A DNA stretch of 10,533 nt from JBLNDG01 sp050261415 (GCA_050261415.1 JBLNDG010000031.1:1-10533), one strand, 5' to 3'; numbered from the stretch's first letter, positions 1 through 7,455 are shown. The notes: a model not told the origin generated them from the letters alone. Translations and numbers: made by a program.

Positions 1-111
1 CCCTTTACTTCCATTTATTCCAAGCCATCCTTTTACATTTTTCTATACTGCTTCATTTTACATCTCTTAAGCCCATTTTTGTAGAGCAAAAATTTTATAC
101 TTTCCTATACA

Positions 112-153
112 ATAAAAAAACCAAAGCATCATACGATATGCTTCGGGTTTTTT
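112..153 (-). terminator. Intrinsic terminator of minCDE
   Basis: Imperfect hairpin 16 bases past the minE stop codon. The arms aagcat (124-129) and atgctt (138-143) pair around an 8-base loop. After a small internal loop, CC and an A-tract pair with GG and a T-tract. A T-run follows the stem on the minus strand and another T-run lies on the plus side, so it could work in both directions. It ends the minCDE transcript. Confidence 0.8.
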
Positions 154-168
154 AATTCCTTGTAAATT

Positions 169-450
169 CTACAGTTTTCCATTATCCTTCATCCGTTTTA
201 TAGGGATATTCGCCACCAGTGCAGGCACTGTCGCGTCGTCATATTCCCTTCGTGTTCTTGTGAGCTTTATTTCAAGCCCTTTTTCATCTATTTCCATATA
301 GTCCGATATAACTTGTATCAATTCACCTTTAATCATTTCAAGAAATTGAGGAGATACATTAGCCCTGTCATGGATCAATACCAGCTTTAGTCTTTCTTTG
401 GCTATATCTTTACTGCTATCGCTTTTGCTAAACAATTTAAATAAGTCCAT
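169..450 (-). CDS. minE: Cell division topological specificity factor MinE
   Basis: MinE displaces MinC-MinD from the membrane at mid-cell by stimulating the MinD ATPase, which drives pole-to-pole oscillation. The protein is 93 residues, the usual family length. The N-terminal MDLFKLFSK is a short amphipathic membrane-targeting segment. Residues 19-33 (ERLKLVLIHDRANVS) form the MinD-contacting region, and the remainder (about 34-90) is the dimerising topological-specificity domain. The ATG at 448-450 is preceded by the SD sequence GAGGAGGTG at 458-466, which overlaps the end of the intergenic gap, only 17 bases after the minD stop. This suggests translational coupling. It is the last gene of the unit before a terminator. 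Gram-positive rods of the Bacillus type lack MinE, whereas many clostridia keep it. Confidence 0.95.
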   Translation of the reverse strand: MDLFKLFSKSDSSKDIAKERLKLVLIHDRANVSPQFLEMIKGELIQVISDYMEIDEKGLEIKLTRTRREYDDATVPALVANIPIKRMKDNGKL

Positions 451-467
451 AACTTACACCTCCTCTT

Positions 468-1271
468 TTATTTTTTCTTACCAAGCCCGAATATTTTAGC
501 CACCTTTGAAAAGAAGCCCTCATCAGATTCGAGACTCATGAAAGGTACGTCTTCCCCCATTATTCTCCTTACAATATTCCTATAAGCTTGTCCTGCCAGG
601 GATTGTTCAATAGCAATGGCAGGTTCGCCCTTGTTAGTCGAAACAACGATGAAATCATCATCAGGCACAACTCCTATAAGGTCAATTGCAAGTATGTCAA
701 TCATATCGTCTATATTCATCATATCCCCGCGTTTTACCATATCAATCTTGATCCTGTTTATTACAAGCTGGGGATTTTTAATACCGGTAGCTTCCAAAAG
801 TCCTATTATCCTATCGGCATCTCTTACCGCGGAAACCTCGGGAGTAGTAACTACTATAGCCCTGTTTGCGCCTGCTACTGCATTCTTAAAACCCTGTTCT
901 ATTCCTGCGGGACAATCGATTATAACATAATCGAATTCCTCAGCCAGCTCCATACTAAGCTTCTGCATCTGCTCAGGGTTAACCGCATTCTTGTCCTTTG
1001 TCTGAGCAGCCGGCAGCAAATGCAGATTAGGATATCTCTTATCCTTTATAAGCGCTTGTCTTAACCTGCATACACCTTCTACAACATCAACGAGATCATA
1101 TACGATTCTGTTCTCCAAACCCATAACAACGTCAAGGTTTCTGAGACCAATATCTGCATCTACCAAAACTACGTTCTTGTTTTTCAATGCAAGGCCTGTT
1201 CCTATGTTTGCCGTAGTAGTGGTTTTTCCTACACCGCCTTTACCGGATGTGACAACAATTACTTCACCCAT
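468..1271 (-). CDS. minD: Septum site-determining ATPase MinD
   Basis: MinD is a membrane-associated ParA/MinD-family ATPase. It binds the membrane as an ATP dimer, recruits MinC and is released by MinE. The protein is 267 residues from the chosen start. The deviant Walker A motif GKGGVGKT spans residues 10-17, with signature Lys11 and Lys16. A switch segment follows (VDADIGLRNLD, 37-47), then a Walker B strand (VIIDCPAG, 117-123, Asp119). The extreme C-terminus (about 252-266, GFFSKVAKIFGLGKK) is the amphipathic membrane-targeting helix. The open frame runs 10 codons further upstream, but the ATG at 1269-1271 has a GGAGG SD 7 bases away and gives the family N-terminus MGEVIVVTSGKGG, so this start is preferred. 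It lies 74 bases after minC. Confidence 0.97.
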   Translation of the reverse strand: MGEVIVVTSGKGGVGKTTTTANIGTGLALKNKNVVLVDADIGLRNLDVVMGLENRIVYDLVDVVEGVCRLRQALIKDKRYPNLHLLPAAQTKDKNAVNPEQMQKLSMELAEEFDYVIIDCPAGIEQGFKNAVAGANRAIVVTTPEVSAVRDADRIIGLLEATGIKNPQLVINRIKIDMVKRGDMMNIDDMIDILAIDLIGVVPDDDFIVVSTNKGEPAIAIEQSLAGQAYRNIVRRIMGEDVPFMSLESDEGFFSKVAKIFGLGKKK

Positions 1272-1345
1272 TATCCTACCTCCATTATTTATTACGTACA
1301 AAAAAGTATGGATTCGCTATATAATTTCCTATCGCTGCGCGTGTT

Positions 1346-2011
1346 TTATTTGCTGCGCAAATACGGTTCGACAACAATTGCCCCCTGCCTTACCATTGCA
1401 ACCTCGGGATTATTGGCTTTACTGCCTAATCCGTCAGGGGATCTTGTTATTATATCACCTATGCGCAGTTGAGTAGGCTGCATCTTAAATGCCGCTACGT
1501 ACGCGCTGTAATCCCCGCCCGTACCCGCATGTGCTATACCTCTCATAGTGCCCATAATCAATATACTGCCGCTAGCTTTAATATGCGCCCCGGGATTTAT
1601 GTCCCCGACTATTACTATGTTGCCGTCATACTGTATAAGCTGTCCTGACCTCACGGTAGCCCTTACTATAAGGGTCTCACCCTCCTGGACATTTTCGTAA
1701 GGCAGCTGCTCCAGCATATCGACTTTTTTCCCTTCCGACTTGTCATACCTGGTTTCAAATGCTTTTTCATTATAGCTTTCAACTACCGTCATGCCGTATT
1801 CCTGCTCAATCAGCTCTTTAAGCTCGTCAAATTCTTCCTCCGTCAAGTGTTTGCCCTTGAAATTCATTATTTTTGCGCCCTCGAAAAAACGCTTGGAAGG
1901 TTTGATTTTCTTGTCCAGATTATCTTTAATTGTAGCAAGGTTCATTTCGTCCTTTAATATTATGTACAGACCTTCCTTAGTACCTTTGAATATTACAGCA
2001 TTATCAGCCAT
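1346..2011 (-). CDS. minC: Septum site-determining protein MinC
   Basis: MinC inhibits FtsZ polymerisation and is carried to the membrane by MinD, which blocks septa near the poles. The protein is 221 residues, normal for the family. The N-terminal domain (about 1-100) is the divergent FtsZ-binding part. The C-terminal beta-helix domain (about 108-215) is clearly recognisable: RSGQ at 121-124, the GDINPGA turn at 136-142, GSILIMGTMRGIAHAG at 148-163, and a C-terminal PEVAMVRQGAIVVEP strand pair. The RSGQ region is the known MinD contact. ATG at 2009-2011 has a GGGGG SD 7 bases upstream. It is the first gene of minCDE, separated from mrdA by a terminator. Confidence 0.95.
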   Translation of the reverse strand: MADNAVIFKGTKEGLYIILKDEMNLATIKDNLDKKIKPSKRFFEGAKIMNFKGKHLTEEEFDELKELIEQEYGMTVVESYNEKAFETRYDKSEGKKVDMLEQLPYENVQEGETLIVRATVRSGQLIQYDGNIVIVGDINPGAHIKASGSILIMGTMRGIAHAGTGGDYSAYVAAFKMQPTQLRIGDIITRSPDGLGSKANNPEVAMVRQGAIVVEPYLRSK

Positions 2012-2129
2012 GATAATACCCCCTGAAGCTATTGATACGAAAACAAGCGTGAATAAAAATGTATAGATTAATTCTATATAAATTTCTTCACATTTGGCAT
2101 AATTCCTTCTTTTTCTGAAAAAATAGTGT
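2012..2129 (-). promoter_or_regulatory. Presumed minCDE promoter region with inverted repeat
   Basis: This AT-rich gap lies between the mrdA terminator and minC, so a minCDE promoter is expected here. The inverted repeat tataga-ttaat-tctata lies at 2062-2078. On the minus strand several TATA-like hexamers (TATAGA, TATACA) could be a -10 element, but no good TTGACA-like -35 pairs with them at 16-18 bases. The promoter call is therefore by position only. The repeat could be an operator or simply AT-rich sequence. Confidence 0.3.
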
Positions 2130-2167
2130 AAAAAAGCTGTATAACTGGATAAACCAGTTATACAGCT
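2130..2167 (-). terminator. Strong intrinsic terminator after mrdA
   Basis: A perfect 14-bp stem pairs agctgtataactgg (2135-2148) with ccagttatacagct (2154-2167) around the 5-base loop ataaa. On the minus strand it is followed directly by TTTTT. It starts about 14 bases after the mrdA stop codon and separates the mre-PBP2 transcript from minCDE. Confidence 0.9.
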
Positions 2168-2181
2168 CTATAAACTATAGG

Positions 2182-4623
2182 TTATGGTGTCAAATCATTA
2201 CTTAAGCTAATATTATCCTTTGCTTCCTCGGGAGCCAGATAGCCCTCGATTATTGACCGGGCAACAGGTGCAGGAAGATTACCATGGCCTCCCTGGAATA
2301 TCAATACCGCAACTGCAATTTCAGGCTTATCATAGGGAGCAAAAGCCACGAACCATGCATGATTGTCATAGCCCTTTCCTGCCTCAGCCGTTCCTGTCTT
2401 ACCGGCAATTACCACTTTACTTCCTACAAAAGCGCTTCTGGCAGTACCTCCTATTTCATTTGTAACCTCGTACATACCTCTCTTCATTGCTTCAAGATTT
2501 ACAGGGGAGATTTCTATCTTATCCTGCACTTCCGGCTTCTTTGTAAGCTTTACAGTGCCATCATAAGCTACTACTTTATCTACCAGATAGGGTTTGTATC
2601 TGGTTCCGCCATTTACAAGTGTAGCGACATAATTAGCCATCTGAAGAGGGGTTACATCGTTCAGTCCCTGCCCGATAGCGGCATTTAAAACTTCTCCCGG
2701 ACGGTACTTGCTGTCATTGACATATCGGATTACCCTGTCCACTGCTTTACTGTCCGTAATGCCCAATTCTTTTAGCCTGCTTTTAATTACCTTGCTTCCC
2801 GGGTTGTTATCAATATAAGCCGTTATTTCATCACGTATTTTTTTATCTTCTACTTTCAGCGTGCTGGACAGATAACTGTCAAGATACCTTTTGTAAAGCG
2901 CTTTCTTATGCCCAGGTCCCTCGACACTTCCGGCGTATTCCGAAGGCAGCTCGATTCCCGTCTTTTGCCCAAAACCATATTTCATGGCGTATTGTTCGAA
3001 TAGTTCTCCGCCTAACCTTCTGCCTACCTCAAAGAAAAAGTAGTTGCATGAATTCTTTAAAGCCAGAGAAACATTTTGTGCACCATGAGTCGACCGGGAG
3101 GATTTCCATATTGCGCAGGATGGTGCTACCCCAGGTATTGCAGTATATGGGCCCCTGTCAACTATAATTTCTGTAGGTGAAAGCTTATTATTCTGCAAGC
3201 CTGCCGTTGCAGTAACCATCTTCATTGTTGAACCCGGAGGCAATGTCGCCGATATAGCATTGTCAATAAGCGGTTTCGGCGAATATACATCCTTACCGGC
3301 CGGCTGCAGGTTTTGCCAAGCCGCATTGCTTATACCTGCTGCAAAAAGATTAGGGTCAAATTTGGGCTCGCTTGCCATTGCAAGTATTTTCCCTGTATTG
3401 ACATCAATAGCTACCACAGCTCCCGATGTGGCATTGGGGAAAGGTCTTCCTGTTCCTGCCCCGGTCCTGATATCTTCCATGGTTTTCTTCAAACTGTCTT
3501 CAGCAATTTTCTGAAGCTTTGAGTCTATTGTCAGAAATACCGTATCACCAGGAGTAGGATCCACCTCGTTTATTGTATTAATCAATGTTCCACTGACATC
3601 TACCTCTATCTGCTTTGAACCGTCCTGCCCTTTCAGATACTTCTCCATAGAGTTTTCTATACCCGATTTTCCAACCATATCCCGCGGTGTATATCCCTGT
3701 TTGGAAAGCTCTTCAAGTTCACTGCCTATTTTGCTCATATACCCTACTATATGGCTTGCAAAATCACTGTTCGGATAATACCTTAACGGCTTTTGCATTA
3801 TTTCTACACCGGGAAGGAATATTTTATTCTCCTCGATTCTTGCCCTTGTCTCTTCCTTAATGTTTGTTGCGATTTCAACAGGCTCATAAGCCTTATACTT
3901 GTTCTGCCCGACCAGGTACTTCACGGCCAGTATCTTTTTGGCCTTATCATCGTCATATTTGTCCCTGGGTATATTATATTTGGCGCATAATGCCTCAAAT
4001 ACCTCAGTAGCTGTAGCATCGGCCTTAAACCCGTTACTTGTCTTCCATTTTATTTCATCCTTCTGGAAATTATATTGGAAGTCGTCTATATTGAAGGGCA
4101 ATTCTACATTATTCTGTTCCTTCAGCATTTCATAAGCCTCTACATCGTCCAGATCTGCGGGGACCTCGTAATCAGCTCTCAGTTTTTGAAATGCCTGTTT
4201 TGCTGTCGCATTATCAGGTATACCGTATTTTTTCTTCCAGTTCAGCTCATCATCTGCGAATTCAAACCTGATAGGGTTTATAAGAACCGGAATTTCATCC
4301 TTATATGTATCCCCGTTCTGTTCTATGATATTTATTACTGACAGGGCTATATCATTCAAAGTTTCTTGAGGTACATCCGTCTTCATTATATCAACTGAAT
4401 AGCTCTGCTTATTACCTGCAATCACGCGCCCGAACTTATCCACAATCTGGCCCCTGGGCGCAGTAACTGAAATATTCCTGGTCCTGATAGTCTCAGATTT
4501 TTTCCAATAATATTCCCCCTTAACAATCTGCAAATCTCCGAGTCTGAATACTATCACCAGAAAAATCAGTACTGTGACTGCTCTTATTATATCAAGCCTA
4601 TCTTTAAAATACTTTTTTATCAT
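2182..4623 (-). CDS. mrdA: Elongasome transpeptidase PBP2 (class B penicillin-binding protein)
   Basis: This D,D-transpeptidase cross-links peptidoglycan during lateral wall growth, working with RodA and MreBCD. The N-terminal membrane anchor is at about residues 12-28. The pedestal/dimerisation domain starts with APRGQIVDKFGRVIA (55-69) and extends to about 350. The transpeptidase domain carries the three catalytic motifs: STMK (Ser465 nucleophile, Lys468), SCN (525-527) and KTGTAE (742-747). At 813 residues it is longer than the roughly 600-700 usual for PBP2. The extra length comes from two places: a pedestal segment repeated at a constant 64-residue offset (about 122-170 and 186-235), and a charged insertion of about 65 residues (about 572-636) before the conserved GEVLNAAIGQG. 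ATG at 4621-4623 has the SD AGGTGG 4 bases upstream. It is the last gene of the mre transcript. Confidence 0.93.
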   Translation of the reverse strand: MIKKYFKDRLDIIRAVTVLIFLVIVFRLGDLQIVKGEYYWKKSETIRTRNISVTAPRGQIVDKFGRVIAGNKQSYSVDIMKTDVPQETLNDIALSVINIIEQNGDTYKDEIPVLINPIRFEFADDELNWKKKYGIPDNATAKQAFQKLRADYEVPADLDDVEAYEMLKEQNNVELPFNIDDFQYNFQKDEIKWKTSNGFKADATATEVFEALCAKYNIPRDKYDDDKAKKILAVKYLVGQNKYKAYEPVEIATNIKEETRARIEENKIFLPGVEIMQKPLRYYPNSDFASHIVGYMSKIGSELEELSKQGYTPRDMVGKSGIENSMEKYLKGQDGSKQIEVDVSGTLINTINEVDPTPGDTVFLTIDSKLQKIAEDSLKKTMEDIRTGAGTGRPFPNATSGAVVAIDVNTGKILAMASEPKFDPNLFAAGISNAAWQNLQPAGKDVYSPKPLIDNAISATLPPGSTMKMVTATAGLQNNKLSPTEIIVDRGPYTAIPGVAPSCAIWKSSRSTHGAQNVSLALKNSCNYFFFEVGRRLGGELFEQYAMKYGFGQKTGIELPSEYAGSVEGPGHKKALYKRYLDSYLSSTLKVEDKKIRDEITAYIDNNPGSKVIKSRLKELGITDSKAVDRVIRYVNDSKYRPGEVLNAAIGQGLNDVTPLQMANYVATLVNGGTRYKPYLVDKVVAYDGTVKLTKKPEVQDKIEISPVNLEAMKRGMYEVTNEIGGTARSAFVGSKVVIAGKTGTAEAGKGYDNHAWFVAFAPYDKPEIAVAVLIFQGGHGNLPAPVARSIIEGYLAPEEAKDNISLSNDLTP

Positions 4624-4722
4624 ATGACCACCTAAATAAAACCTTTAATCATTCAAATTCTATATTTTCCTGTACACCGGCAATTTATGACTGCATCATA
4701 AAAGAATACGTGCAGTTTCTAT

Positions 4723-5235
4723 CTAATACAGCCGTCTGTTCATGAAAGGCATTTCATCCAGCCTATACAGGTATCTGTATAGAATCGCCCCTAAGACAGC
4801 ATTATAAATTGCCTGCGGTATTATCATCTTCAGTAATATAAAAAGATATGAAAAGTTAGTGCCTGTTATATTGTTTGAAAAATAAGACAGCATGAAAAAC
4901 AAATGCTGGTATATAAAAACAGCTGAAAAATTGAAAAGAAAAGCCGGTATGTAACTATCTTTAAAAACAGTTTCATGTGCTTGCCCAATTATATAACCTG
5001 TTATCATATATGAAAGTGCATTTATTCCAATAGTTCTGCCGAATAAAATATCAACCAGCATTCCAAAGCCAAGCCCTATGAAAGCACCATAAGAGCTGCC
5101 TCTAAGAATGGCATATGCTACAATAATAATAATAGAAAAATCCGGTTTAATTCCATATATACGTGTATATTGAAACAATGTTGATTCTAATATTATATTT
5201 ACTAAAGCCAACGCACATATTACAATAATCCTCAC
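4723..5235 (-). CDS. mreD: Rod shape-determining membrane protein MreD
   Basis: MreD is an integral membrane partner of MreC in the elongasome. The protein is 170 residues, typical length, and strongly hydrophobic with five or six predicted membrane segments (about 3-22, 33-50, 52-75, 76-90, 98-118 and 128-155). Family features include an early E-S-T-L-x-Q stretch (17-22), KPDFSIIIIVAYAILRGSSYGAFIGLGFGMLVD (30-62) and the G-I-N-A-L-S-Y segment near 70-76. The start is a GTG (5233-5235) with the SD AAGGGG 7 bases upstream. The SD lies inside the 14-bp palindrome at 5244-5257, so initiation may be sensitive to RNA structure. It lies 89 bases after mreC and about 100 bases before mrdA. Confidence 0.92.
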   Translation of the reverse strand: MRIIVICALALVNIILESTLFQYTRIYGIKPDFSIIIIVAYAILRGSSYGAFIGLGFGMLVDILFGRTIGINALSYMITGYIIGQAHETVFKDSYIPAFLFNFSAVFIYQHLFFMLSYFSNNITGTNFSYLFILLKMIIPQAIYNAVLGAILYRYLYRLDEMPFMNRRLY

Positions 5236-5243
5236 GCTAATAC

Positions 5244-5257
5244 CCCTTAATTAAGGG
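5244..5257 (-). promoter_or_regulatory. Palindrome covering the mreD ribosome binding site
   Basis: The perfect 14-base palindrome CCCTTAATTAAGGG includes most of the mreD SD (AAGGGG, 5243-5248, minus strand). In RNA it could fold as a 5-bp stem with an AATT loop and hide the SD, lowering MreD translation relative to MreC. The structure is read directly from the sequence. The regulatory effect is inference, and the hairpin is short. Confidence 0.35.
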
Positions 5258-5283
5258 CAATAGGCAATAGGCAATGGGCAATA
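5256..5283. repeat. Tandem heptamer repeat, four GGCAATA units
   Basis: Four head-to-tail copies of GGCAATA (third unit GGCAATG) sit in the mreC-mreD gap. An inverted copy, gcctatt at 5286-5292, can pair with aataggc at 5266-5272. The repeat abuts the SD-containing palindrome of mreD. It resembles the short heptanucleotide tandem repeats found between genes in several bacteria. Copy number of such arrays usually varies by slipped-strand replication. Confidence 0.8.
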
Positions 5284-5324
5284 GAGCCTATTACCACATC
5301 CCGTATGCCTGATGCCATATCACT

Positions 5325-6134
5325 TTATTTTACAGGCTTTATAACGAATACTTCTTCTAATCTCTTGAAATCAACCGCAGGTTCTATTACAACTACTTTT
5401 TGAAGCTTTCTTTCCTGTTTTTCAACACTTTTAACCTTACCGATATATAAACCCTTCGGTAGGGTGCTGTACTCTGAAGTAATTATATCATCACCCTTTA
5501 CAATATCCGCTTCAAGCTCCATTATTGCTATAACCTCAGAATCAGAGTTCCCGGACACTATACCCATATCCCGTGTCCTGTTTACTACTATACTGACCGA
5601 ACTTCTCTCATCAATTATCGCCATCAACTTTGAATAATTCGGTCCCACTTCTATTATCTTTCCAACCAAAAAGCCATGTCCGGCTATAACCGCATCATTA
5701 ACTGCAATTCCATCCTTTAAACCCTTGTCAATGGTATATACATCATACCAGTTTCCCGGGTCTCTGCCTGTCACATTTGCGCCTATGTATTTGAACTGGT
5801 TGTTTGCTTCCTTGAACTCCAGCAAACTGCGCAGTCTATTGTTTTCGAGCGCCATCTGAATAAGCTGTCTGTTTTGTTCTTTCAACTTCTCCAGCTCAGT
5901 TTTTAAACTTTCATTCTCATTCTTCAGATTTCTTAATTCATAAAGACTTCTGAAAGTAGTTTTAAAAAACTCTCCTGAGGAATAAAAAACTCTTTGCACA
6001 GGGCTTATCACCCTGCCAATCACGCCTTCAAAGGCAGAGGGTCTTGTCCTACCTTGGGACGTAAAACTTATCAATACTATCAGAAGTATTGATATAACTA
6101 TAATAGAAATAAACAGCTTATTTCTCAATCTCAT
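5325..6134 (-). CDS. mreC: Rod shape-determining protein MreC
   Basis: MreC is a bitopic protein linking the cytoplasmic MreB filaments to PBP2 outside the membrane. The chosen product is 269 residues. It has a basic N-terminus (MRLRNK), one membrane anchor (about 7-24), a coiled coil (about 65-105, with LKNENESLKTELEKLKEQNRQL) and the two-lobed beta-barrel domain (about 115-265). The latter is marked by VTGRDPGNWYDVYTIDKGLKDG (121-142) and LPKGLYIGKV (225-234). The frame is open upstream to a TTG at 6191, but that codon has no SD. The ATG at 6132-6134 has GAGG 8 bases upstream and gives the canonical N-terminus. It follows mreB by about 130 bases. Confidence 0.93.
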   Translation of the reverse strand: MRLRNKLFISIIVISILLIVLISFTSQGRTRPSAFEGVIGRVISPVQRVFYSSGEFFKTTFRSLYELRNLKNENESLKTELEKLKEQNRQLIQMALENNRLRSLLEFKEANNQFKYIGANVTGRDPGNWYDVYTIDKGLKDGIAVNDAVIAGHGFLVGKIIEVGPNYSKLMAIIDERSSVSIVVNRTRDMGIVSGNSDSEVIAIMELEADIVKGDDIITSEYSTLPKGLYIGKVKSVEKQERKLQKVVVIEPAVDFKRLEEVFVIKPVK

Positions 6135-6265
6135 ATATATAACCTCACTCCAATTGCTGTAAGAACCCTGAATAAGCCCAAGGATGTCCAAACTTTCTTT
6201 TTATCCCGCTAATCCGGAATAAATTCCAGCTTGCACCCAGCCCCTTAACCTTTGCTATCTCTTTT

Positions 6266-7294
6266 TTATCTCTTGTTCTTTGCAGAATAAGACCTGCTAA
6301 TATCATCATATTGTTCAAGCGCCTTACCGGTCCCCAAAACTACACAATCCAGCGGATTCTCTGCCACCTGAACCGGCATGCCTGTTTCCTGCCGGACAAG
6401 TAAATCCAGGCCGTGGAGCAAAGCCCCTCCTCCGGACAGCATTATGCCTCTGTCCATTATATCCGCTGCTAATTCAGGAGGCGTCTTTTCCAAGGTACTC
6501 TTAATACCGTCCAATATTATAGCAATTGGCTCTTTAAGCGCTTCACGCACTTCTTCAACTGTCACAGTCACAGTCTTAGGCAAGCCTGTAACCAAATCCC
6601 TGCCCTTTATATCTATAGAACCATCCATTGCATTAGGATGAGCTGACCCTATTGCAATCTTTATCTCCTCACCGCTTCTTTCACCAATAGCCAAATTGTA
6701 TAGCCTCTTGATGTAATGTACAATCGCTTCATCCTGTTTATCTCCGGCAGCTCTGATGGATTTGCTGGTTACTATTCCTCCGAGTGAAATAACAGCAATT
6801 TCAGTTGTTCCTCCACCCATATTGACTATCATGCTGCCTGTAGGTTCACCCACGGGCAAACCCGCCCCAATTGCAGCAGCCATAGGTTCCTCAATGAGCC
6901 TCGCGATACGGGCTCCAGCCTGCATTGCGGCTTCCTCAACCGCTCTTCTTTCTACCTCTGTAATACCGGAGGGCACACTTACAAGCACTCTTGGCTTTCC
7001 AACCGGCGAACCTGCGTATGCTCTCCCGATAAAGTATTTAAGCATTTTTTGCGTAACGTCAAAATCAGCTATGACTCCATCTTTCATAGGACGTATGGCA
7101 ACAATATTGCCGGGGGTTCTGCCTATCATTTTTTTTGCTTCATCCCCAACTGCCAGAACATTATTAGTATCAAGCTTCATAGCAACAACTGACGGTTCCC
7201 TTACGACTATTCCTTTTCCTCTTACATATACAAGGGTATTTGCAGTACCCAAATCTATACCAATATCCTTTGAAAAAAAGTTAAATAAACCCAT
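6266..7294 (-). CDS. mreB: Actin-like rod shape-determining ATPase MreB
   Basis: MreB forms membrane-bound antiparallel filaments that orient the cell-wall elongation machinery. The protein is 342 residues, normal size. The N-terminal MGLFNFF is a short hydrophobic membrane-binding patch. The phosphate-1 motif DIGIDLGTANT spans 10-20, the connecting region MIGRTPGNIVAIRPMKDGVIADF spans 56-78, IEEPMAAAIGAG (134-145) carries the catalytic-type Glu, and the adenine-binding region LSGGGALLHGLD spans 286-297. The phosphate-2 motif reads VNMGGGTTE (157-165), where the family has VDIGGGTTE, so a highly conserved Asp is Asn158. All other signature motifs are intact. ATG at 7294 has a GGGGGAG SD about 9 bases upstream. 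It is first of the mreBCD-mrdA set and may have its own promoter. Confidence 0.96.
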   Translation of the reverse strand: MGLFNFFSKDIGIDLGTANTLVYVRGKGIVVREPSVVAMKLDTNNVLAVGDEAKKMIGRTPGNIVAIRPMKDGVIADFDVTQKMLKYFIGRAYAGSPVGKPRVLVSVPSGITEVERRAVEEAAMQAGARIARLIEEPMAAAIGAGLPVGEPTGSMIVNMGGGTTEIAVISLGGIVTSKSIRAAGDKQDEAIVHYIKRLYNLAIGERSGEEIKIAIGSAHPNAMDGSIDIKGRDLVTGLPKTVTVTVEEVREALKEPIAIILDGIKSTLEKTPPELAADIMDRGIMLSGGGALLHGLDLLVRQETGMPVQVAENPLDCVVLGTGKALEQYDDISRSYSAKNKR

Positions 7295-7312
7295 TTTAAA
7301 AATCTCCCCCCT

Positions 7313-7358
7313 ATTAACACAGGTTAATACTATTATAGGTTTTACCAGTACAAAACAA
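7313..7358 (-). promoter_or_regulatory. Candidate mreB promoter with palindrome at the start point
   Basis: On the minus strand a perfect -10 box TATAAT lies at 7332-7337. The upstream -35 is weak: TTGTTT at 7353-7358 with a 15-base spacer, or poorer hexamers at 16-17. Just downstream of the -10, overlapping the expected start of transcription, is the inverted repeat attaac-acag-gttaat at 7313-7328, a possible operator. The 160-base radC-mreB gap supports an internal promoter here, but readthrough from radC is also likely. Confidence 0.4.
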
Positions 7359-7455
7359 GTTATTCATTGACTTCAGCGTAATTTACAAATTTTTCTTGGA
7401 TCAGAGCTTCGTACACTATTACATCTTAAGTGAGGAGAACAATATACAATTTAAC

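Noticed and set aside
1..111. Start of another gene left of the minE terminator
   Set aside because: Only very short frames, no well-spaced SD and no convincing promoter. A short ATGGAAGTAAAG frame reaches the edge but has no ribosome binding site at a usable distance.
588..1064. Plus-strand open frames opposite minD
   Set aside because: Shadows of minD in other frames; composition is unlike a real protein and no recognisable domain is seen.
2055..2080. Sporulation sigma-E-like -10 (TATACATT) before minC
   Set aside because: The -10 resembles the consensus, but no matching -35 is present at 13-15 bases upstream, so it was not called.
5256..5283. CRISPR-like repetition
   Set aside because: The units are 7 bases long with no spacers. 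It is a simple tandem repeat, not a CRISPR array.
6135..6191. N-terminal extension of mreC to a TTG codon
   Set aside because: There is no SD before the TTG, and the extension has no family counterpart. The ATG at 6134 has a proper SD and gives the standard basic-plus-membrane-anchor N-terminus.
6756..7370. Long plus-strand open frame of 204 codons opposite mreB
   Set aside because: It is antisense to a certain mreB gene, has no family resemblance and no convincing SD. It arises from the codon bias of mreB.
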